Source of the DNA: Bacillus sp. Marseille-Q3570
GTDB lineage: Bacteria; Bacillota; Bacilli; Bacillales; Fictibacillaceae
Assembly: GCF_946151055.1 (NCBI RefSeq)
Contig: NZ_CAMGYZ010000001.1
Coordinates: 310,001-374,000, forward strand
Length of the DNA: 64,000 nucleotides
Direction of reading: 5' to 3'
Numbering within the stretch: the stretch's first letter is position 1; each line of letters starts with the position of its first letter. The notes beneath the pieces were generated by a model. The model did no database searches and had not been told where the DNA came from. It was given only the letters and a program-made list of their open reading frames with translations. A program made the position numbers and the translations under genes. Shown in pieces: positions 32,954 to 41,267 of this stretch.

Positions 32954-34084
32954 TTACTTGGCAGTTCCAACTTCTTCTATGATTCTCACTACAAGTTCCG
33001 AAGTTTTGACAAGCTCTTCGATCGGCATCCGTTCATTCGTAGTATGAATTTCTTCATAACCAACAGCTAAGTTTACTGTTGGAATACCGAATCCAGCAAT
33101 GATATTGGCGTCACTGCCTCCACCACTTTGTTGCAGCTCAGGTTTTCTTCCGATCTTTTCAACAGCTTGTTTCGCGACTTCCACCACATGGTCCCCATGA
33201 TCGAATTTGAAGCCTGGATACATGACTTTGATTTCAACATCAGCTTTACCGCCCATTGTTTGAGCTGTACTTTCAAAAGCTTCCTTCATCTTCTGTACCT
33301 GTGCTTCCATTTTTTCAGGGACTAATGACCGTGCTTCAGCTAAAATATCGACATGATCGATGACGATGTTTGTATTTGTTCCTGCACCGCCCTCGAATCT
33401 ACCGATATTTGCAGTTGTTTCTTCATCAATTCGACCGAGGGGCATTTTTGCGATAGCTTTCGCAGCAATCGTGATTGCAGAAACACCTTTTTCAGGTGCA
33501 ACCCCTGCATGCGCTGTCTTTCCCTTGATCGCAGCCTTGATTTTCGCTTGAGTCGGTGCTGCTACAATAATGTTCCCCACTTTACCGTCTGAATCAAGAG
33601 CAAACCCATACTGTGCATCTATTTGTTCTGGATCAAGCTCCTTAGCTCCGACAAGACCAGATTCCTCACCTACAGTAATGACAAACTGGATTTTACCATG
33701 AGGGATACTTTCCTCTTTGAGGATTTTGATTGCCTCGAACATCGCTGCCAATCCTGCCTTGTCATCAGCCCCAAGAATTGTCGTCCCGTCGCTTTTGATA
33801 TAACCCTCTTCAATGGATGGCTTAACTCCCTTTCCTGGAAGGACCGTGTCCATGTGGGAAGTGAAATAGATGGAATCAGCATTATCATTAGTAGCCGGCA
33901 ATGTGCAAATGAGATTCCCTGCACCATGGTCTGTTTTATCTTTAGCGTCGTCCTCAAATACTTCTAAACCTAAATCTGAAAATTTCTGTTTGAGAACTTT
34001 TGAGATTTCTTCTTCATGTTTTGTATCCGAGTCGATTTGGACCAATTCCAGAAACTCTTCAACAATTCTGTCTTGATTGATCAT
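32954..34084 (-). CDS. M20-family tripeptidase T-like peptidase (YqjE-like)
   Basis: Di-zinc aminopeptidase homologue of 376 residues. Metal-site motifs: IYFTSHMDTVLPG (first His and Asp), ILGADDKAGLAAMFEA (bridging Asp), ITVGEESGLVGAKEL (Glu pair), and the C-terminal IHTTNERMPIEEL (last His). A dimerisation or lid domain lies at about 185-300. It corresponds in position to yqjE and resembles PepT, which trims tripeptides. It is the last gene after the carboxyltransferase, 45 nt downstream, so it may be read with the methylmalonyl operon. Confidence 0.9.
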   Translation of the reverse strand: MINQDRIVEEFLELVQIDSDTKHEEEISKVLKQKFSDLGLEVFEDDAKDKTDHGAGNLICTLPATNDNADSIYFTSHMDTVLPGKGVKPSIEEGYIKSDGTTILGADDKAGLAAMFEAIKILKEESIPHGKIQFVITVGEESGLVGAKELDPEQIDAQYGFALDSDGKVGNIIVAAPTQAKIKAAIKGKTAHAGVAPEKGVSAITIAAKAIAKMPLGRIDEETTANIGRFEGGAGTNTNIVIDHVDILAEARSLVPEKMEAQVQKMKEAFESTAQTMGGKADVEIKVMYPGFKFDHGDHVVEVAKQAVEKIGRKPELQQSGGGSDANIIAGFGIPTVNLAVGYEEIHTTNERMPIEELVKTSELVVRIIEEVGTAK

Positions 34085-34129
34085 TGTATTCTCCTTTCTA
34101 ATCTAGCCGATCTATCAAAAGAGATAGTA

Positions 34130-35677
34130 TTAAAGTGGGATGTTTCCGTGCTTTTTATAAGGACGGTTCACTTTTTTGTTGCGCAGCATATGTAATGCCT
34201 GAGTAAGCTTGATTCTTGTGTCTCTAGGATCGATGACATCATCGACCATTCCTCTGGCTGCAGCAACGTAAGGGTTCGCAAACTTCTCACGGTATTCCGC
34301 AATCTTTTCCTGTCTCGTTTGTTCTGGGTTTTCACTATTGTTGATTTCACGTGCAAAAATGATATTAGCCGCTCCTTCAGGTCCCATCACGGCAATTTCC
34401 GCGTTTGGCCAAGCAAACACGAGATCTGCTCCGATTGACTTACTGTTGAGTGCAACATATGCTCCACCGTATGCTTTTCGTGTAATGACTGTGATCTTCG
34501 GGACAGTCGCTTCTGAATAAGCATACAAGATTTTAGCGCCATGTCTTATAATACCCCCATGCTCCTGTTTGATGCCAGGGAAAAACCCTGTAACGTCCTC
34601 AAATGTAATCAAAGGGATATTGAAACTATCACAGAACCGGATGAAGCGAGCAACTTTATCAGATGAATCGATATCCAAACCGCCAGCCATCACTTTAGGC
34701 TGATTACAGATCAATCCGATAGCCTCACCGTTTATCCGGCCGAAGCCGACCACGATATTCTTCGCAAAATCCTTGTGGACCTCCATGAATGAATCTTCAT
34801 CCACAACCTCAAGGATAACATTTCTTACATCATAAGGGCGAATCGTTTCAAATGGAACGACATCCGCAAGGTTCTCCCTGTAATCGGATTCATTCTCGAC
34901 TTGCTTCGGTTCAGGACGTTCTTCACTATTTTGCGGTAAATATTCGAGCAGTCGCCGGACTTCCTGAAGCACTTCCTCTTCTGTCGGCGCTGTAAAGTGG
35001 GCATTCCCGCTTTTCGTACCATGTACCTTCGCCCCGCCCAAGTCTTCTGAACTGATTTTTTCACCAGTAACGGTCTCGATGACTTTCGGTCCAGTAATGA
35101 ACATTTGGCTTGTCTTCTCAACCATGAACACGAAATCCGTGATCGCCGGTGAATAGACAGCACCGCCTGCACAAGGACCTAAAATGACAGAAATCTGCGG
35201 GATTACGCCGGAGTATATCGAATTTCGATAGAAAATCTGTCCGTATCCATCAAGAGAAACGACGCCTTCCTGGATCCGCGCACCACCTGAATCATTTAGA
35301 CCGATGAAAGGGGCGCCATTTTCTGCTGCCAAATCCATCACCTTTGCAATCTTTTGAGCATGCATTTCTCCCAAGGCCCCACCGAAAACAGTGAAATCCT
35401 GAGCAAACAAATAAACGGGTCTCCCATGGATGGTCCCGTATCCAGTGACTACTCCCTCACCAGGTGCGTGATTTTTATCCATACCGAAATCAGAGCTTCG
35501 ATGTTCAATGAATGAATTGATTTCTACAAAGCTGTCTTTATCTAGAAGCAGATCGATTCGTTCCCTTGCCGTGAGCTTCCCTTTTTCATGCTGCTTTTCG
35601 ATCCGTTCATCACCGCCACCCATTTCAACTTGACGGCGTCGATCATAAAGTTCATTGATTTTATCATAGATGTCCAT
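34130..35677 (-). CDS. Acyl-CoA carboxylase carboxyltransferase subunit (YqjD-like; propionyl/methylmalonyl-CoA)
   Basis: A 515-residue carboxyltransferase with the two crotonase-like halves of PccB/MmdA. N-terminal: ARERIDLLLDKDSFVEINSF, GAPFIGLNDSGGARIQEGV, GPCAGGAVYSPAITDF. C-terminal: GINGEAIGLICNQPKVMAGG-type segment, ITFEDVTGFFPGIKQEHGGI, RKAYGGAYVALNSKSIGADL. It transfers carboxyl between biotin and propionyl-CoA/methylmalonyl-CoA. No biotin carboxylase or biotin carrier gene is beside it, so partners must be encoded elsewhere. It is 2 nt after the B12-binding/epimerase fusion and clearly part of that operon. Confidence 0.92.
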   Translation of the reverse strand: MDIYDKINELYDRRRQVEMGGGDERIEKQHEKGKLTARERIDLLLDKDSFVEINSFIEHRSSDFGMDKNHAPGEGVVTGYGTIHGRPVYLFAQDFTVFGGALGEMHAQKIAKVMDLAAENGAPFIGLNDSGGARIQEGVVSLDGYGQIFYRNSIYSGVIPQISVILGPCAGGAVYSPAITDFVFMVEKTSQMFITGPKVIETVTGEKISSEDLGGAKVHGTKSGNAHFTAPTEEEVLQEVRRLLEYLPQNSEERPEPKQVENESDYRENLADVVPFETIRPYDVRNVILEVVDEDSFMEVHKDFAKNIVVGFGRINGEAIGLICNQPKVMAGGLDIDSSDKVARFIRFCDSFNIPLITFEDVTGFFPGIKQEHGGIIRHGAKILYAYSEATVPKITVITRKAYGGAYVALNSKSIGADLVFAWPNAEIAVMGPEGAANIIFAREINNSENPEQTRQEKIAEYREKFANPYVAAARGMVDDVIDPRDTRIKLTQALHMLRNKKVNRPYKKHGNIPL

Positions 35678-35679
35678 TC

Positions 35680-36522
35680 CTACAAACGCTCCTTCGATGG
35701 TTTCTCACATAATTCATAAAGTACACCATTTGTTGATTTCGGATGCATAAAAGCAATTGAGGCGCCTCCTGATCCCGGTTTAGGCGTATCATGAATCATT
35801 TGGATCCCCTTCTGTTTAATTTCCTGGATTCGGTCTTTTATGTTCTCAACACCTAATGCAACGTGATGTATACCTGATCCCCGCTTTTCTAAAAACGATT
35901 GGATCGGGCTAGAGCCTGAAGTCGGTTCCAACAGCTCGAGCTTGACGTTTCCAGCATTTACAAACGCTACCTTCACAGCTTCTGTAGCCACTTCTTCAAT
36001 GCCTTCTAATTTAAGCTGTAGTATATCTAAATAGAAAGGCAATGATTCATCAAGAGATTTTACTGCAATTCCAATGTGATCGATTTTTCGGACGATATCC
36101 ACGGGGGTTTCCACTGAAATCCCATCACGCTGATATACTACTTTTTCAATATATTTTGCGGTTTCGATGGACGGGGTGCCAGGTGTAAAGATTTTCTGTA
36201 TGCCTTGCTCTTCTAAGAACGGAATGTCTTCCCACGGTATCACCCCTCCACCAATGACAATGATGTCATCCGCTCCTTGGGCTTTCAAACCCTTTACAAT
36301 TTCAGGAAAAAGCTCATTGTGTGCACCGGACAGACATGACAAACCGATTGCATCAACATCCTCTTGTATCGCTGAGGCGACGATTTGTTCAGGAGTCTGT
36401 CTTAAACCTGTATAAATGACCTCCATCCCATAATCACGCAACGCTTGAGATATGATCAATGCTCCGCGATCGTGACCATCAAGACCTGGTTTTGCAATCA
36501 AAACTCGTATTTTCTTTTTCAT
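35680..36522 (-). CDS. Fusion of methylmalonyl-CoA mutase B12-binding subunit and methylmalonyl-CoA epimerase
   Basis: One 280-residue chain with two enzymes' parts. Residues about 1-130 are a cobalamin-binding domain: KPGLDGHDRGALIISQAL contains DxHxxG with the cobalt-ligating His, followed by IGLSCLSGAHNE and IVIGGGVIPWEDI. Residues about 143-280 are a VOC-fold epimerase: DHIGIAVKSLDESLPFYLDI, VKLELLEPTSGSSPIQSFLE, GSGIHHVALGVENI, SNGVLYELCEKP-like end (metal His and Glu). The ATG at 36522 has GGAGG 8 nt upstream. It lies between the catalytic mutase gene and the carboxyltransferase, so one polypeptide supplies the B12 carrier and the next step. Confidence 0.93.
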   Translation of the reverse strand: MKKKIRVLIAKPGLDGHDRGALIISQALRDYGMEVIYTGLRQTPEQIVASAIQEDVDAIGLSCLSGAHNELFPEIVKGLKAQGADDIIVIGGGVIPWEDIPFLEEQGIQKIFTPGTPSIETAKYIEKVVYQRDGISVETPVDIVRKIDHIGIAVKSLDESLPFYLDILQLKLEGIEEVATEAVKVAFVNAGNVKLELLEPTSGSSPIQSFLEKRGSGIHHVALGVENIKDRIQEIKQKGIQMIHDTPKPGSGGASIAFMHPKSTNGVLYELCEKPSKERL

Positions 36523-36621
36523 CTCCACTACCTCCGTATACCTGCTAAGAGTCAGCTAGGCAGGTTTAGTCACAGTTGTATATTTCTTTAAGCTTTATAA
36601 AAGGACTGGTCAAACATAAAA

Positions 36622-38277
36622 TCATATACCCGTAAATTCGCCGAACTCTTCACGCAGCACGCCACATATTTCTCCAATTGTACAATAGGAACGAACACAT
36701 TCAACGATAAGAGGCATGAGATTTTCCGAATCTTGAGCTGCTTTACGCAATTCTTCTAACTGAGCGCTCGCTCGTTGTTGATCTCTACTATCCCGTACTT
36801 CACCAAGTTTCCTTACCTGGTTCGCACTCAATTCCGGATCCAATCGATGCAATTCAGGTTTCGGCTCGTCATCCAGTTGATAAGCATTCATGCCTACGAC
36901 GATCTGCTCCCCTTTTTCAATCGCTTTTTGCGTTTCATAAGCGGTATGATGAATTTCACGTTGCATGTAACCCTGTTCGACAGCGGAAACAGCTCCACCG
37001 AGTTCATTGATTTTTTCCAGGTAAAGATTCGCTTCGTTTTCAAGTTCATCTGTCAAAGATTCTACATAATAAGAACCGGCAAGTGGATCGACGGTATCCG
37101 CTACACCACTTTCATTGGCAAGGATCTGTTGTGTCCGTAACGCAATTCTAGCAGATTCTTCTGTCGGAAGGGCGAGTGCCTCGTCACGGGAATTCGTATG
37201 CAGGCTTTGCGTCCCACCCAATATTGCAGAAAGTGCTTGGACTGTTACACGGACGACATTGTTATCTGGCTGCTGAGCAGTTAACGTGGAACCGCCAGTT
37301 TGAGTATGAAACCGAAGCTGCCAGCTCTTCGGATTCTTTGCAAGATACGTTTCTTTCATGATTTTTGCCCACATTCTCCGTGCCGCTCTGAATTTAGCAA
37401 TTTCTTCGAAAAACTCATTATGCGCATTGAAGAAGAAGGCCAGACGAGGTGCAAACTGATCGATATCCAGGCCAGCTTCCAGAGCCGCTTCAACATATGC
37501 TTTTCCATTCGCAATCGTGAAAGCTAATTCCTGCGCTGCTGTTGCACCAGCCTCACGAATGTGATAACCCGAGATACTGATAGTGTTCCATCGAGGTACA
37601 TTTTCAGCACAGTATGCGAAAATATCTGTAATCAAGCGCATTGAAGGCTTCGGTGGAAAGATATACGTCCCTCTCGCAATGTATTCTTTTAAAATATCAT
37701 TTTGTATTGTTCCAGATATCTTGTCCGGAGATATCCCTTGTTTTTCAGCCACCACGATATACATCGCCAATAGGACAGCTGCCGGGGCGTTGATTGTCAT
37801 TGACGTACTTACTTTATCCAACGGAATATCCTTCAATAATGCTTCCATGTCTTCTAGAGAGTCGATAGCAACCCCGACTTTTCCCACCTCTCCCCTTGAC
37901 ATGGAATGATCCGAATCGTACCCGATCTGAGTAGGAAGATCGAATGCAACTGATAATCCAGTCTGTCCCTGATCCAGAAGGTAACGGAACCGATTGTTCG
38001 TTTCTTCAGCAGACCCGAACCCCGCATACTGACGCATCGTCCAGTGTCTTGCTCGGTACATCGTTGGCTGGATCCCTCTTGTAAAAGGATATTGACCCGG
38101 AAGGCCGAGTTTCTCCATATATGTTGAATGTAATTGTTCAGGGAGGTAAAGTCTTTCAATATCGATACTGGATGAAGTCTTGAACGCTTCTTTACGTTCT
38201 GGAAATCGATTCATCAACGTTTTTGTCGTTTCTTTCCACTCTTTGTAAGCTTGCTCAAACCCTTTTTCATGTTCCAT
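36622..38277 (-). CDS. Methylmalonyl-CoA mutase, catalytic subunit without B12-binding domain
   Basis: About 551 residues forming the TIM-barrel part of the mutase that interconverts methylmalonyl-CoA and succinyl-CoA: [22 protein letters not shown] (CoA-binding start), [35 protein letters not shown]-type segment, [60 protein letters not shown]. It ends at about the point where full-length mutases continue into the B12 domain, which the next gene encodes as a fusion. The ATG at 38277 has AAGGAGG 8 nt upstream. It is the first gene of the propionate-type operon. Confidence 0.95.
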   Translation of the reverse strand: MEHEKGFEQAYKEWKETTKTLMNRFPERKEAFKTSSSIDIERLYLPEQLHSTYMEKLGLPGQYPFTRGIQPTMYRARHWTMRQYAGFGSAEETNNRFRYLLDQGQTGLSVAFDLPTQIGYDSDHSMSRGEVGKVGVAIDSLEDMEALLKDIPLDKVSTSMTINAPAAVLLAMYIVVAEKQGISPDKISGTIQNDILKEYIARGTYIFPPKPSMRLITDIFAYCAENVPRWNTISISGYHIREAGATAAQELAFTIANGKAYVEAALEAGLDIDQFAPRLAFFFNAHNEFFEEIAKFRAARRMWAKIMKETYLAKNPKSWQLRFHTQTGGSTLTAQQPDNNVVRVTVQALSAILGGTQSLHTNSRDEALALPTEESARIALRTQQILANESGVADTVDPLAGSYYVESLTDELENEANLYLEKINELGGAVSAVEQGYMQREIHHTAYETQKAIEKGEQIVVGMNAYQLDDEPKPELHRLDPELSANQVRKLGEVRDSRDQQRASAQLEELRKAAQDSENLMPLIVECVRSYCTIGEICGVLREEFGEFTGI

Positions 38278-38438
38278 TCTAGAAGCCTCCTTTTGCATAC
38301 ATGTTAACCACCTACTTCACTTCTCTATGAAAGCGGTTAACTCCTGCATTTTCTCGAAAAAACTCGACACGCTTTGTGCTTGTCCCGCTAACCTTTTCTC
38401 TGTACAATAAGATGTAAGAATCTTAGGAGGTAATAGCA

Positions 38439-38528
38439 ATGCGTAACAAATGGATGAAAATCATGATCTATCTGATGATCATCGCCATGTGCATTTCACT
38501 TCTTGCAAACGTTGCATTCATGTTTTAA
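38439..38528 (+). CDS. Prli42-like membrane miniprotein (29 aa)
   Basis: A 29-residue protein: MRNKWMKIMIYLMIIAMCIS followed by LLANVAFMF. TTAGGAGG lies 8 nt before the ATG. A basic start, one hydrophobic helix and an ending in MF match the Prli42 stressosome-anchoring miniproteins of Listeria and Bacillus as I recall them (also about 30 residues). Prli42 tethers the stressosome at the membrane for sigma-B activation. It is divergent from the mutase gene and 117 nt upstream of the IMEF gene. It is too short for most gene finders. Identification is by eye only. Confidence 0.65.
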   Translation: MRNKWMKIMIYLMIIAMCISLLANVAFMF

Positions 38529-38645
38529 CCTTGATCGCTTGGAAGGCTAAGCAAGTCTTACCAAGCTTAAAAAGGATAAAAGTCGTTCAAATCGGCAATG
38601 ATGATTGAAAGCGGAGAAGTCAGACAGAAAGGAGCGTGTGATGTG

Positions 38646-39272
38646 ATGTCAGAACAATTCCAGGAATTGAAAAACATTTTTTCCAGAACCGAGGATGCTT
38701 TGAACGTTTTCATGGGTATCCTTGAACCAACAATCGAAAATGCAAAAGACGAGCATGAGAGGCTCTATTTCCATCACATTTATGAAGAAGAAGAACATCG
38801 TCAGGATCGATTGACAATGTTGAACCCAAAACTTGATCATTTCATCAATAATCCTGAGACTTCCCATCCTTCAAATCATGAATTCGTAAGAGTCCTGCAG
38901 GATATCAGCCTTGAAAAATTCGGGCTTCATAATTTCTTAGAGCATTTGGATCTCGCATTATTCCAGTTCAAAGGTACAGAACACGAATCGAGTCTGCAAA
39001 GCCTTCGGGATATGACAAACGAAGATTACCAAACCATCAAAGCAATGTTGGATAACTTGAATGATCAGTTTGAAGGGGTCGTAAGTACCGCAGCCTCGAT
39101 TCCAACAGATGAAAAGGAAGGCAAAGCTGGCCACTTGAAAGTGGATATGTACACATCCCAAACATCGAATCAAATTTCAAACCCTACACCAAAACCAGTA
39201 CCCGAAACTGATCCTGAAAATGGTAGACGCTATAAAAAAGGACTTACAGTCGGAAGTCTTAAAGGGAGGTAA
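38646..39272 (+). CDS. IMEF-type ferritin-like encapsulin cargo protein
   Basis: Iron-mineralising cargo of a Firmicute encapsulin. The 208 residues include a helical ferritin-like domain (about 1-150) with clustered ligands such as HHIYEEEEHRQDR (43-55), FGLHNFLEHLDLALFQFKG and the C-terminal helix. A proline-rich linker (about 175-193, NPTPKPVPETDPENG) follows, then the cargo-loading peptide KKGLTVGSLKGR (197-208), which docks inside the shell. Start choice: ATG 38646, or GTG 38643 just before it, both after AAAGGAG. The Shine-Dalgarno of the shell gene lies inside the codons of the loading peptide, and the genes are 6 nt apart. It should oxidise Fe(II) and store ferric iron within the compartment. 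Confidence 0.92.
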   Translation: MSEQFQELKNIFSRTEDALNVFMGILEPTIENAKDEHERLYFHHIYEEEEHRQDRLTMLNPKLDHFINNPETSHPSNHEFVRVLQDISLEKFGLHNFLEHLDLALFQFKGTEHESSLQSLRDMTNEDYQTIKAMLDNLNDQFEGVVSTAASIPTDEKEGKAGHLKVDMYTSQTSNQISNPTPKPVPETDPENGRRYKKGLTVGSLKGR

Positions 39273-39278
39273 ATAATT

Positions 39279-40130
39279 ATGAACAAAGTTGATGTATTTG
39301 CAGATTCTCCATTAAGTGATCGTGATTGGCAGCAATTGGATTCCACAATCATGGACAGTATCAAAAGACAACTGATCGGGAGGCGTTTCATCGATATTTA
39401 TGGTCCACTAGGTCAAGGTGTGCAAACAGTCACCAACGATGTATATGAAGAGAAAGAACTTGGATCGATGGGCTATCATGGTGAAAACCTTCAGCTATCT
39501 GAGCCGACGAAACGTGTGAACCTCACCATTCCTTTACTGTATAAAGATTTTATCCTCTACTGGCGTGATATTGAACAAGCGAAAACACTGGATATCCCAG
39601 TCGATTTCTCTGCTGCCGCCAATGCTGCTGCCCAGTCTGCCCTTCTAGAAGATGATATGATTTTCAATGGGGCGAAAAAGTTTGATATAGAAGGATTGAT
39701 GAATGTAAAAGGAAGATTGACTCATATTCGTGAGGATTGGATGAAATCAGGAAATGCATTCACGGATATCGTGGAAGCCCGAAACAAACTTCTTAAAATG
39801 GGGCATAGCGGGCCATATGCTCTAGTTCTCTCCCCTTCCCTCTATGCATTGATCCACCGTGTGCATGAAGGGACGCATGTACTCGAGATCGAACACATCC
39901 GGGAGCTTGTAACCGATGGGATTTACCAATCACCTGTCATAAAAGAAGATTCTGGTGTCCTGGTCGCTACTGGCCGTGAAAACCTGGACCTTGCAATTGC
40001 TGAAGATTTCGATTCAGCCTTCATGGATACTGAACATATGAACTATTTATTCCGTGTGTATGAAAGCTCAGTTCTTCGGATCAAACGTCCGTCAGCAATC
40101 TGTACACTTGATGCACCAACAAAAAAGTAG
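39279..40130 (+). CDS. Encapsulin nanocompartment shell protein (family 1, HK97 fold)
   Basis: A 283-residue shell protomer with the HK97-phage-capsid fold. It starts with SPLSDRDWQQLDSTIMDSIK, the N-terminal helix that lines the lumen and binds the cargo peptide. GRRFIDIYGPLGQGVQTVTN (hinge and E-loop region), FSAAANAAAQSALLEDDMIF, GPYALVLSPSLYALIHR, and the C-terminal SAICTLDAP follow. The size and its pairing with an IMEF gene point to the large iron-storing compartment described in Quasibacillus thermotolerans. It is preceded by AAAGGGAGG and followed by a perfect terminator whose stem includes the stop codon. Confidence 0.96.
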   Translation: MNKVDVFADSPLSDRDWQQLDSTIMDSIKRQLIGRRFIDIYGPLGQGVQTVTNDVYEEKELGSMGYHGENLQLSEPTKRVNLTIPLLYKDFILYWRDIEQAKTLDIPVDFSAAANAAAQSALLEDDMIFNGAKKFDIEGLMNVKGRLTHIREDWMKSGNAFTDIVEARNKLLKMGHSGPYALVLSPSLYALIHRVHEGTHVLEIEHIRELVTDGIYQSPVIKEDSGVLVATGRENLDLAIAEDFDSAFMDTEHMNYLFRVYESSVLRIKRPSAICTLDAPTKK

Positions 40131-40157
40131 AATCCTGAATAGGATTCTACTTTTTTA
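40127..40157 (+). terminator. Terminator of the IMEF-encapsulin operon
   Basis: Perfect 10-bp stem GTAGAATCCT/AGGATTCTAC with a GAAT loop and TTTTTT tail; the stop codon of the shell gene is part of the stem. Confidence 0.92.
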
Positions 40158-40230
40158 CACTGTTAAAGTATAAGTACTACTGTGGCTTAGCCATCGCCAA
40201 AGGCTTGGCTTTGCCGATTTTCTTTACTAA
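40158..40230 (-). repeat. Dispersed hairpin repeat (copy 6, degenerate, inverted)
   Basis: On the minus strand AAAGAAAATCGGCAAAGCCA, then GCCTTTGGCGATGGCTAAGC and ACTTATACTTTAAC. It lies between the encapsulin terminator and the four-cysteine gene, touching the stop codon of the latter. Confidence 0.65.
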
Positions 40231-40697
40231 GCGATTTTGAATGTATTTTTATGTGGCTGCTTTTTCAAATGTGTCAGTTCCGTTTCATGTTCGATTGCGT
40301 CTTCACCGATATCATTGATGATTGCAGCGACCTCTTCTTCAAATATTGGTGTACAAGCACCTTCATTGATTTCGCATAAACGTTTCAGATAGTCGAGCCG
40401 TTGACTAGTTTTAAGCTCTTTATAGTGATCGTTTTTCAATTCTTGAATCGGACAGTGGCGGCAAGATGCCATCATACTGATATCTTTTACATTGACGATA
40501 TATTTTTCACCGTCATCGGTAATGAATCCAATCGAATAGAATGTGGAACCAGAAAAATCAATGTTCGTAATGACTGGATATGTAAATTCTTCACCAGTAC
40601 TCAAACGTATACGACTTGCTTCAATTGCTCCACCAATTTTTCGCTCGTTCGTCAAAAGTGTATGCATGTCAGTGAAGCCATTTACATCGTATCCCAT
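40227..40697 (-). CDS. Unrecognised four-cysteine protein next to the encapsulin locus
   Basis: A 156-residue soluble protein I cannot place in a family. The N-terminal half (about 20-75) looks beta-rich: ASRIRLSTGEEFTYPVITNI and DDGEKYIVNVKDI. The second half carries Cys79-x2-Cys82 (MASCRHCPIQ), Cys108 and Cys115 (LCEINEGACTP), then an acidic helix and a basic His-rich tail. Four cysteines in CxxC and Cx6C arrangement could hold a metal or Fe-S centre, or form disulphides. It has no signal peptide and no LTVGSLK motif. AGGAGG is 8 nt upstream. It diverges from the ferredoxin gene across two Fur boxes, so an iron-related role is likely (inference). Confidence 0.75.
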   Translation of the reverse strand: MGYDVNGFTDMHTLLTNERKIGGAIEASRIRLSTGEEFTYPVITNIDFSGSTFYSIGFITDDGEKYIVNVKDISMMASCRHCPIQELKNDHYKELKTSQRLDYLKRLCEINEGACTPIFEEEVAAIINDIGEDAIEHETELTHLKKQPHKNTFKIA

Positions 40698-40722
40698 TTG
40701 AAAAGCCTCCTATCAGTAATCA

Positions 40723-40737
40723 TGATAATCATTCTCA
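40723..40737. promoter_or_regulatory. Fur box 1
   Basis: TGATAATCATTCTCA matches the Bacillus 7-1-7 Fur motif TGATAATNATTATCA with one mismatch. It lies 26 nt before the four-cysteine gene (minus strand), where binding would block transcription. Confidence 0.8.
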
Positions 40738-40760
40738 ACGATATTTATTCTCATTTTAAG

Positions 40761-40775
40761 TGAAAATCATTCTCA
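40761..40775. promoter_or_regulatory. Fur box 2
   Basis: TGAAAATCATTCTCA matches the 7-1-7 Fur motif with two mismatches. It is 38 nt from box 1 and 105 nt before the ferredoxin start. A third, weaker half-site (ATTTATTCTCA) lies between them, so a cooperative Fur-controlled divergent region is likely. Confidence 0.75.
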
Positions 40776-40879
40776 AGTCAATAGCATATATAAATTTTTC
40801 TCCCTGTGAAATTTACTCCCTTTTCACAGGAGTGTCATGCCTGAATTCTACAAAAAGCCAAAAGGAGGATCCCTTTAAT

Positions 40880-41248
40880 ATGAAAAAGCCTTTGACCGTT
40901 GGTTCATTAAAGTCACAATCCACCTCTGCCGTAGCAAGTCATAATGTTGCTCCCTTAAAATATGTGTCGGAACCTCAAGAAAACCATCCGGAATCTATTA
41001 TATATCTTATCCAAAATGGAACAGCATATTCGGTTCGACCGGATAAAGATATGACGCTACTTGACTCCGCACTACAACAAGGCAATGAGCTTGATTTTAA
41101 ATGTAAAAAAGGGACATGCGGCAGATGTAAAGTTCAGTTGTTAAAAGGTAACTCCATACTGACCGAACCGAATGATCAGGAAAAGGAGAAGCTTGATAAG
41201 TTAGTCGACCAAGGATTCCGGCTTTCATGCCAGACCCACCTGAAATAA
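40880..41248 (+). CDS. [2Fe-2S] ferredoxin with N-terminal encapsulin cargo-loading peptide
   Basis: A 122-residue ferredoxin. Cys75, Cys80, Cys83 (KCKKGTCGRCKVQ) and Cys117 (RLSCQTH) form a plant-type [2Fe-2S] centre. Its first eleven residues, MKKPLTVGSLK, repeat the LTVGSLK core found at the C-terminus of the IMEF cargo, so this protein should also be packed in the shell. A flexible linker (about 12-36) separates the peptide from the domain. A probable role is electron supply for reductive release of stored iron. The start at 40880 has AAAGGAGG upstream; in-frame codons before it would bury the motif. It has its own Fur-controlled region, apart from the IMEF-shell operon. Confidence 0.92.
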   Translation: MKKPLTVGSLKSQSTSAVASHNVAPLKYVSEPQENHPESIIYLIQNGTAYSVRPDKDMTLLDSALQQGNELDFKCKKGTCGRCKVQLLKGNSILTEPNDQEKEKLDKLVDQGFRLSCQTHLK

Positions 41249-41267
41249 GTTTAACGTTGGATGATTT

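Noticed and set aside
38529-38645. Fur box in front of the IMEF-encapsulin operon
   Set aside because: Searched on both strands; only a weak TGATGATTGA word occurs, not a 7-1-7 motif.
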